From contig OZ024895.1 in NCBI GenBank assembly GCA_964017195.1, positions 6,382,001 to 6,446,000 on the forward strand: a stretch of DNA of 64,000 nt. Direction: 5' to 3'. Shown here one piece after another: positions 56,420-64,000 of this stretch; the stretch's first letter is position 1; the number at the start of each line of letters is the position of its first letter. Position numbers and translations under genes: made by a program. This DNA is from Siderastrea radians. Its lineage: Eukaryota > Cnidaria > Anthozoa > Scleractinia > Rhizangiidae. The notes beneath the pieces were generated by a model. It saw only the letters and a list, made by a program, of their open reading frames with translations, searched no databases and was not told the DNA's origin.

Positions 56420-59400
56420 GCGGTCTTGACCCAAGATCTGCAATATCTCCTAAATCGATTTTCAATAAACATTCATTTCCTCCTGTTATGTAGTGATCGA
56501 GGAACATTCATTTCTGCAGGTAATGTAAATTTTAAAATTCACTTCGCTTGATCGCGTGACTCCATGTCTTGTCTAGACTGATTTAATTAATGACTGGTTC
56601 TTTAAAACACGAACAGTGTTATTCAGCGTAAGCTTGGTGTTCATTGCTAATTGCTCGTTTCAGGAATAGATATAATCCTCTTCAAGATCGTAGCTGTACT
56701 TCCTTGGCGGCTGCGAGTAGATTTGGAACCGCTGAATGGAATAATTTAAATGGAAAGGAGCACTTTTATAAACAGCCTGTTTAGGTAAGAAAGATGAGTG
56801 TAACGAAATGCCACCGAAGTGTATTTTTGTAATGGTAGGTTATTGTCTTCCGCGTTTAATCGGCGTTTACCTGTTTCCTAAATAATCTTGTCAGTAAGTT
56901 TGATTTGCTTGCATCCAAAGTTGACTCTTTTGATTGACAACTCACCAGCAAAAACTTTGCATTCAGTTTCCCGCCGGATAAGCGATTCTGTTCTGAATAA
57001 TATTGGCTTCAGCTTCAACGAAAATTGCATCAGATGAGCCCAGTCGAGTTGACAGCTTTTCTCTTTCAGAGAGCGTCTGAGAACATTAGCGGACCCGAAA
57101 GGGTCCCAAGAGGTTTCATAAATCACTGTGACGTTCTGCTCATGCAGTACTGAAAACTGGGAACTCAGTTAGGTAGTAAAAGCCTGATTAGACACTTTGC
57201 GTTCCGCTAAGAACATACGAATGTTCGTTTTATGTTTGTTTCAGGCAATTGCAATAACTCTTCAGGACCACAGTCTTTGTTCCTCCGTGGTGACTGCGAA
57301 TCGACTTGCAGGCGTTTTGACTTCATTTTAGCCAAAGGTAGGCACTTGGGAATGAAATTATGTAGCGTACGCAGTATTTTAACTGAGCGTTTTGATTGAC
57401 GATGCCAGTAATCGAGGCAAGCCGGCGTTTCATAAGATATATGATTTTATTGCAACTGAATATAAAACCTCTAGTGACTCCGAGTTATATTTGCCAGCTA
57501 TTTCTGAAAGCGACCTCTGAAAGGGTGTGTTTTATTTTTAAACTTTGCTTGAAACTATACTATCGGTTCGATTTATGCCCCCTAAATCTCATACCTGAAG
57601 TTGCTACCTAGTGTAGCATCTTCAGTGGCAGTTCTTGAAAAGATCGATTTTGTTTAAAACACTTAATGAGAAACATTCTGATTCATTTGATACTCAGAAC
57701 TTCCCTGTGCGAAGTTTAAACATACGGGAGGACTGAATGTACCAAAATATGAAAGGCGGACAGTAAAGCTTGTCAGGGACGAATGCAGAATGCAATCACT
57801 TTAGCGTATCACAAGTGTTGTTTAGAGGCCCGACCTATGTTTTGCACTGTGCATTTATATGCGGTGTTTCTTTAATTTCCGAATGACTGCTTCTGATCTC
57901 GTGATCTTTCCCTGCGCCCCTTTTAATTCAGGGTGCGGTTTAGCGCAGGGATTGCCGTCTTAGACTACATATGAGAAATGAGTTACTCGCTTTTCAAGGT
58001 GAAGAAAAATTTATATTCTCACCGAGGACTACAAATCATGTAAACTAGCTAGTGTGACTCCACGGCTTGTCTAGACTGATTTTATTAATGACTGGTTATG
58101 TCATAAAATGACAGTTTAATCTCAATATGTCCTCGATGCATGTTCACTGATAATTGTTTGTTTCAGGAATACATCGCTGCTCCAAGACCATCATAGTTGT
58201 ACTCTTTTGGTGACTGAAAATAGATCTGGACCCGCTGGATGGAGTAATTTTAGACAGAAAGGGAAAGTTCACACAAATTCCTGCGAAAAGACGAGGTAAG
58301 CAAGCCGAGAAGTGTGCAGTGAAATTATGCCAGCGAAGCATATTAATGTAATGGTACGTTCTTACTTTTAAGAACTACATAAAGCGATGAAATTAAGCTG
58401 TTCCCTAAATATATTTTTTTGTCAGTACTCGTTAGTGAGTTTGCTTGAAGTTGATGAGTTCTTCTAATCGACAGCACTCGACCAGTTTGCATTCAGATGC
58501 CCGGCCGGATAAGCGATTCTAAACTGTTCTAGGAAAACTGCATCTGTTCAGTTGAATCGACGGACGTCTCTTTCCGAGAGCCTCTTAGAAGATCAGCGGA
58601 CCCGAAAGGGACCCAAGAGGCTTTATAAATGTCTTTATGTGAAAACATTTTTGCGAGAAGCCATGAATTCCTCAGTGCAAATAGCAAAAGCTACACACGA
58701 CAATTCGCGTGACGGGACTGATATGCTAATGTTCGTTTCATGTTTGTTTTAATAGCAAATGCGTTAACTTTTCGGGGCAGCACTCTTTGCACCTTCCTGA
58801 CGACTGTGGATCGATTTGCAACCTGTTGAGAACTTAAACGAAACACTTCACATTGGACAAAGGTAGGCAACTACGATCACTTTAATGAAATCAGTGAAAC
58901 AATTCAAAAGCACATTTTAATGTGAAAATTTAAGTGACAGGACTATCGACTACAGCAAGGGATGCTTATAATTACGTTAATTTTTTCAGGTATACATCGC
59001 CTCTGCAACTTTCTTAAGAAATGTGAATCGATTTGGAATCGCTATTAAAGTGCTGTAATTGTAGAAAGAAACAGCAAAAGGCTCAACACGAAGAGAAGGT
59101 GAGGACATTGTTTTGGCATTTAAAGACCTGCCTGTTGCCGAAATGATTTCCGTAATTTTCTTGGCAATAAATTTCATTAGTATAAAGGTAATTTAACTTT
59201 TAGTGTTCGTGAACTGTAGGACTCCTGTAGTAGTTCTTGATCTGCGTGCGAAAGCACGCGAGTATAAAACCTTTGTGTTCAGTTGTATTCTTGATAAACG
59301 ATCGATTCTGCACAATTAGGCTTCTGATTTGCGAGATATTGCATCTAATCCCGATCTGTTCAGTGTGGATGATATGGCCTTTCTGTTTTGAAGTCCCGTT

Positions 59401-60344
59401 GATTACATTCAGCGGATCCGGATAAGGACTTGATAAGTTTTGTAAATTGCTTTGTGAAGCCGACGAGAAATATTCATTCGCGATTACCGAGAATCGAGGT
59501 AGCCAAGTTGATTTAACTTCCTGTTATCTGTCGGCGTTTAATAGCTTGATGTTTGCTTGATGTTTGTTTTCAGAAATGCTTCTTCTCTCCAGTGCCTCAT
59601 TCTTCAATTCCTGATAACTGTGAATCGATTGGCAACCCACAGGTAAGCATGCGTTAGAATCATTCATGAAAAGCACCAGCCTTGAAACGGAAGCACAACT
59701 TAATGGATTCTACCAATTCACCCTTAGTGAGCAAAACTATAAAACGCCGGTGCCCACTTGTTCCCTTTCTGAAAAGCCTTTATTGTACGATTTACATGAT
59801 TTTAATTAACAACCATCAACTTAAATAGTTCTCGTCCACACACAATTTACAGTAGAAATTTCTAAAGAAGAAGTGCTGAAAGTCGATCTAAACACAATTG
59901 AACACGGATGTCAAAACGAAAGCGTAAGGAGCCAGATCTGCTGTATTTAGTTAATATACACAAAATGAAACAAGAGATCATGACAGTATTGTGTCCATCA
60001 CTCTCGTTGTGTAAAGTGTTGTTTTTTTATCGTGTCTGTCATGTTATGAAGCCCCTCCGATCCCTCACATCCTCTCGTTATCTAGAGGTCTCACCTGTTT
60101 CCTAAGAACTGAGCGGTGACAGTTTCGTAAGAAGCGTTCATGCAAGGAAAGATTGACCCGTTTTCACAAAGTTGTAAAACAATTGATGTTAAAATAATGC
60201 AGAAGCAAAAAACTCCACTTTTATAACCGAATAGATTAGAGCTCCTCAATAACATTTTCATTTTGTAGGAATATTAGCGTCCTAAAAGTTGCCATTGTAC
60301 TTCCTGTCGCCTGGTGAAATCTGCGGAGAAATTAAATTCCAAAG
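56420..60344 (+). ncRNA. Array of eight apparently non-coding spliced exons (unit 2)
   Basis: Counterparts: E1 ending 56,519; E2 56,664-56,784; E3 57,245-57,337; E4 58,167-58,295; E5 58,756-58,862; E6 58,990-59,098; E7 59,574-59,642; E8 60,269-60,344. All AG and GT boundaries are kept. E3 is 2 nt longer and E5 3 nt longer than in unit 1. The alternative E5 acceptor of unit 1 (TTTTCAG at 14,763) is lost here (TTTTCGG). About 190 bp around 57,777-57,970, related to the leader region at 11,490, is present here but deleted in unit 1 near 12,920. Confidence 0.45.
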
Positions 60345-60804
60345 GTAAGCGCGATCAATTGTTACGTAGTATTTTAGCCCCCCCCCCCCCCTCCCCCTCT
60401 CCCGCCCCAACCCCTTTGTCCATGCTCTGAGGTTCTTTTATGTTTCAATATTAATGGATCAATTCACATTTCGGAATCAATCTCAATTCTTTGCTATCTT
60501 TTCTGAAAGATTTTTAGTTCCAACTATCCAAAGAAGTGGGCAACACAGGGGTGGGATTGAAAGTAGTGGTCCGTGTATTTGAAATAAATTCGTATAACCT
60601 CGGGAAAAAAAGAAAGAAAGAGAAAGAGATATTTTTTTCTTTAATTAGAATGGTCTGTCATTTATTTTAGCTTGGCAAATATTCAAATGAGGTCTGTTCA
60701 TGGAATGTAGGGCTTGTGACAATGTAAACTTGAAAGAAAACCAATGTAACATCTGCCTTATTCTTACATTTTGTAGGGTTTGACGTCGGTCCATTCATCA
60801 TTTC

Positions 60805-61444
60805 ATGGCTTCTGCTGCGCCGCCATTTGCATCCACCAAGGAGACAACTAATTACGCCCGCCTATGTCGTCTCCTGGTGGATGTGGGATCTCAGGCCCTG
60901 AGAGACACATTCAACAATATACACCCCCCAGCAGGCCTGCATCGAATTTTGACACTTCCCCCAGCACATCCTACACTGCAGTCCCTCAGGAAAAAGAGAA
61001 TTCTCAACGCTACACAATGGGGGCATTTGTATCCTACCATCCATTCTTCTGTCTCATCAGCAAACTTTGACATCACACTATTGATGTTGCTGCTGAGGAA
61101 TATATGTGGCTTGAGTCCTCCCACCAGTACTGGCAGCTGGGACGTTATTCCACCTGCTTCAGATGTTAGTATTGAAGCTAACATAGTCAGAGTCAAATAT
61201 TACAGAAACAACGTCTATGGCCATGCTAGCAAGGCTTCTGTGGATGAACCAACATTTAACAGCTACTGGCAGGATATCAGTAATGCACTGATGGGACTGG
61301 GAGCTGGACCGAGTTATGGAGCCGCTATCAATCGACTGAAGACCGAGAGCATGGATCCTGACATGGAGGAACACTATAAAGAGCTGCTGAAGGAGTGGAA
61401 GAAAGACGAAGATAACATCAAGGACAAACTTGAAGAGATGGGAG
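60805..61444 (+). CDS. HEPN exon of the unit 2 NLR
   Basis: 640 nt, the same start, acceptor (60,776) and phase-1 donor as in unit 1. R134 and H140 of the HEPN motif are conserved. By eye it differs from unit 1 by 8 amino-acid and 8 silent changes (for example His51 to Leu, Phe76 to Tyr, Gln124 to Glu, Gly177 to Ser). The NACHT-LRR part of this paralogue lies beyond the window. Confidence 0.65.
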
Positions 61445-61529
61445 GTATGAATATTAATGTTGGATAGGATTTAGATTTCGCCCTCTCTGGTGCCTCATAG
61501 CTGGCGCTCGGTGATTTTGGAAGGAATGC

Positions 61530-61790
61530 TATCAGGGGCGTAGCCAGGTTTTCTCTCTGGGGGGGTCCAGTATGAAGAGTCACTAATAAACATGTGCTAT
61601 ATGTGGCTGTGCAATAAGCACTGTGCCATTTTGAAAGCCTATTATTTTGTATGGCAATGAATCACTGAACTTACAAATCCAAAAGCGTGACTGGGTTTTC
61701 ATGAGATAGCTGATTTGCTTTGTTTTTATTGTTATTTCATACCCGAGGGGGGAGCCATGGGCAATCTAGCACCCCCTGGCTACGCCTCTG
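61530..61790. mobile_element. CAGGGGCGTAGCCAGG MITE (unit 2 copy)
   Basis: Complete counterpart of 21,549-21,813 with a much shorter G-run. Confidence 0.55.
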
Positions 61791-62243
61791 AATATCAACT
61801 TGTAAGCAGCAACGGACTAAGTAAGTGCAACCTTCAACTGGCTCGAATATATCTGATTAGAACTCTGTTTGAAAGTCTAATGTGCCAAAGGATTCTGCAA
61901 TGAATTGGACATTAATTCAACACAATACAATAAAGGGACAAAAAGGGTTCATAGCTTTAACCAGTATTGCGATCAGTAGTTCACGGCGTCGCCGGTGGAG
62001 TGCCTCTTTCCGTAGTTAGATATGCCGTTAATTCAAAATCAGGGACGTCATCAACAACGCACGAGCTTGTAAGCGCGAGCACCAACGAACTTTCAGTTAA
62101 GCTCTGATGAAGGTGGACAGAAGTCACCGAAAATTTAGAAGAAAAAAGTCAGATCGGTTTAAAAAACGTTTTTGTAAGTGATGTGAATTTTAATTATCTG
62201 ATGAATGTCAATGAATAAACATTTTTCCAATCTTTACACTCAG

Positions 62244-62327
62244 GTAAAATCGAACAGATGAAAAGTGAAATTGGTGGCATTAATGAGAAGCTGGACACTC
62301 TGAAGGCAACTTCAACTGAAGACGAAG
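62244..62327 (+). CDS. Coiled-coil stalk exon CC1 of the unit 2 NLR, shortened
   Basis: 84 nt instead of 108. Two separate 12-nt in-frame deletions relative to the unit 1 copies remove RDDL-type and KSEL-type residues, giving 28 codons. Phase 1-1 and splice sites are preserved, so the stalk is shortened by 8 residues without a frameshift. Confidence 0.6.
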
Positions 62328-62794
62328 GTCAGTTCTCCAAAGTTTTTAATCTTTTAACTTCTCCTGCTGAATGTAAAAATTCTGTATTTGTTGTAATATT
62401 TCCCAGCAGTGAAAATTTTCACGGGAAAACAAACTGTACCAAGTTTAATTAAAGAACTTCAGTTCATTCCAAATTTTCAGTCACGTTTTATCGAAGATTG
62501 AACTGCATGACCTGGCTCAAGTTTTCAAGGTACCTTATAATATCACACTTTGTTAAATACATATACAACGTGGTCTTCGACTATAACGCAAGAATTTTTC
62601 ATTATAGGAACATGACTTTCTTTTGAGTAACCTTTCTTTTAGAGTCAAAAAGCGACTCAACTTTTCTGATGACTTTCCTTTGAGAACCTTTTTAACTTTT
62701 AGAGAGTGGTTTGAATGCGTGACTGAATTAAGCCATTGAAAAGTATTAAATTCCCTGTGGTTCTCATTGTTTATCACCGTTTTCCATTTCTTAA

Positions 62795-63122
62795 GCCCTG
62801 GTCAAACGGAGTCGCAAGTCAACGCAAGTTAGGAAATGTGAACTTGCGAACACAAACTTGCGATGAGTGGCCAAACGGACTTGCAAGCAGACGCAGCCTT
62901 GCACGCAGGCCCGTACAAAGGAAAACAATACTAAGACCAACTTGCATCGACTTGCGTTGGGTGGCCAAACGGTGAAAAACTTGCGTTCACTTGCGTGCAA
63001 ATTTGAGCTCGATCAAAGTGAACTCAAGTCATCGCAAGCAATCGCAAGTCATGTCCAAACGGAATCGCAAGTTAATTCAAGTTTTCAACTTGCGCTAACT
63101 TGCGATTCCGTTTGGCCAGGAA
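62795..63122. mobile_element. TTAA-flanked CGCAAGT-repeat MITE (unit 2 copy)
   Basis: Counterpart of 22,855-23,182. Confidence 0.6.
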
Positions 63123-63143
63123 TTAATTTCTTCTCCTTTATAG

Positions 63144-63239
63144 ATAACACCAGAGACGACCTCGAAGAGATAAGAACTGAAATTGGAAACGTTAGTGAGA
63201 AGCTGGACACTTTAAAGACATCTGCAACTAAGGATGAAG
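63144..63239 (+). CDS. Coiled-coil stalk exon CC2 of the unit 2 NLR
   Basis: 96 nt, phase 1-1. It has the copy-B Val (GNVSEKLD) and one private change (ATEDEG to ATKDEG). It is the last exon in the window; the intron that follows is cut at 64,000. Confidence 0.6.
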
Positions 63240-64000
63240 GTCAGTTCCTGGAGATAATTAAAAGGTTAAAACTAGACAAAAAAATATTGCCAGATGCCAT
63301 AGTTTGTTAAATATCTTATCCAATCATGCATGGAACAAAAACTTAACTGCTTAACTGTGTGGCAAAAAAGTATTTTTCTTTCGAACATGTTAATTTTCGA
63401 AATTATGAATATATGAAATTCATATATTTGAACTGCGGAATAAAGAAATAAATGTAAAGAAGAGCCTCGCAGTTATTAACGCAACTTAAGGCCGCGGGTG
63501 ACAAGCTGCTCATGAATAAATTTATGAAGCAAAATTTTGGTGGAGGTCGTACGTTAAAAAGCTTTAGATCTTGATCGTTTGGGAGCCGATTTCGTTGAAA
63601 CTTAATAGAAGGCTTGAGGAATGTTGGAAGTGCAACAAGACTGTTTTTCCTTCGATAAATTGTTTTTCTTTGCGATGCTTTGAGCTTCCAAAGTAAAGAT
63701 TTGGTAAAACGCGACTCCGTGTCCAAGTTTTCTCCTCGTGGAGAAGACAAAACTTCTTGATTTTGCCACTAGTTGATCAGTTAAAACCTCTATTGTGTCA
63801 CAACAGAAGCCAATTTTGTGATTTCAAGTTCCACTGAAAGTTATAAGCCTTTAAATTAGTAAAATCGTCCTTGTTTAAATTTGAAGACTTAAAACTTCTG
63901 TTAAAAACCCTGTTTGAAAAAAGTACTTCTGTTGTGACAACCTACAACACACCTATTTTACCTGTCTGCTGTGTCAGTTCAGGAAATTTTATATCCGCGC

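Noticed and set aside
1..64000. CRISPR arrays, bacterial operons, prokaryotic defence islands
   Set aside because: The intron-exon structure and repeats are those of an animal nuclear genome; the direct repeats present are LRR cassettes and transposons.

Overview
The window is animal nuclear DNA: AT-rich, intron-rich, crowded with short inverted-repeat transposons, and carrying an NLR immune-receptor gene (HEPN, coiled coil, NACHT, LRR) together with a D-cysteine desulfhydrase/ACC-deaminase-like enzyme. That combination points to a cnidarian, most likely a stony coral (inference; the species cannot be read from the sequence).

Layout. The window holds one unit of a large tandem segmental duplication and the first 18.7 kb of the next. 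Position 1 corresponds to 45,285 and position 24,062 corresponds to 64,000, so the period is at least 45.3 kb. Unit 1 contains, in order: (i) a nine-exon PLP-enzyme gene (940-10,168); (ii) eight small apparently non-coding exons bounded by AG/GT splice sites and related to one another in two alternating types (about 11.6-16.3 kb); (iii) an NLR gene built from a HEPN exon (20,803-21,442), two tandem sets of three coiled-coil exons (22,280-30,452), and one long NACHT-LRR exon (31,858-34,460); (iv) two decayed downstream NLR pieces (38.0-39.7 kb and 40.8-41.7 kb), each followed by a copy of the same 3' flank; (v) a largely featureless spacer to 45.2 kb. Unit 2 repeats the enzyme gene (46,055-55,031, with its exon-1 splice donor deleted), the non-coding exon array (56.4-60.3 kb), the HEPN exon (60,805-61,444) and two coiled-coil exons before the window ends.

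Timing. Comparing the units gives clean filled and empty sites. Five insertions are specific to unit 1 (261-543, 3,759-4,219, 13,511-14,533, 16,553-16,978, 17,119-20,698) and one to unit 2 (49,784-50,254). Together they account for nearly all of the 5.35 kb length difference. Inside unit 1 a later 4.6 kb tandem duplication doubled the coiled-coil exon set. All six coiled-coil exons are multiples of 3 in phase 1-1, so the doubling lengthens the predicted stalk without breaking the frame. The HEPN and NACHT exons keep the same phase, so the whole can be spliced into one protein of about 1,284 residues.

Most interesting: a HEPN (R-x5-H) NACHT-LRR receptor whose LRR is 13 near-identical 84-bp cassettes differing mainly at the beta-strand positions; an expandable coiled-coil stalk; and an upstream array of duplicated non-coding exons. 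Gene models were made by eye from splice signals and reading frames, with no transcript evidence.
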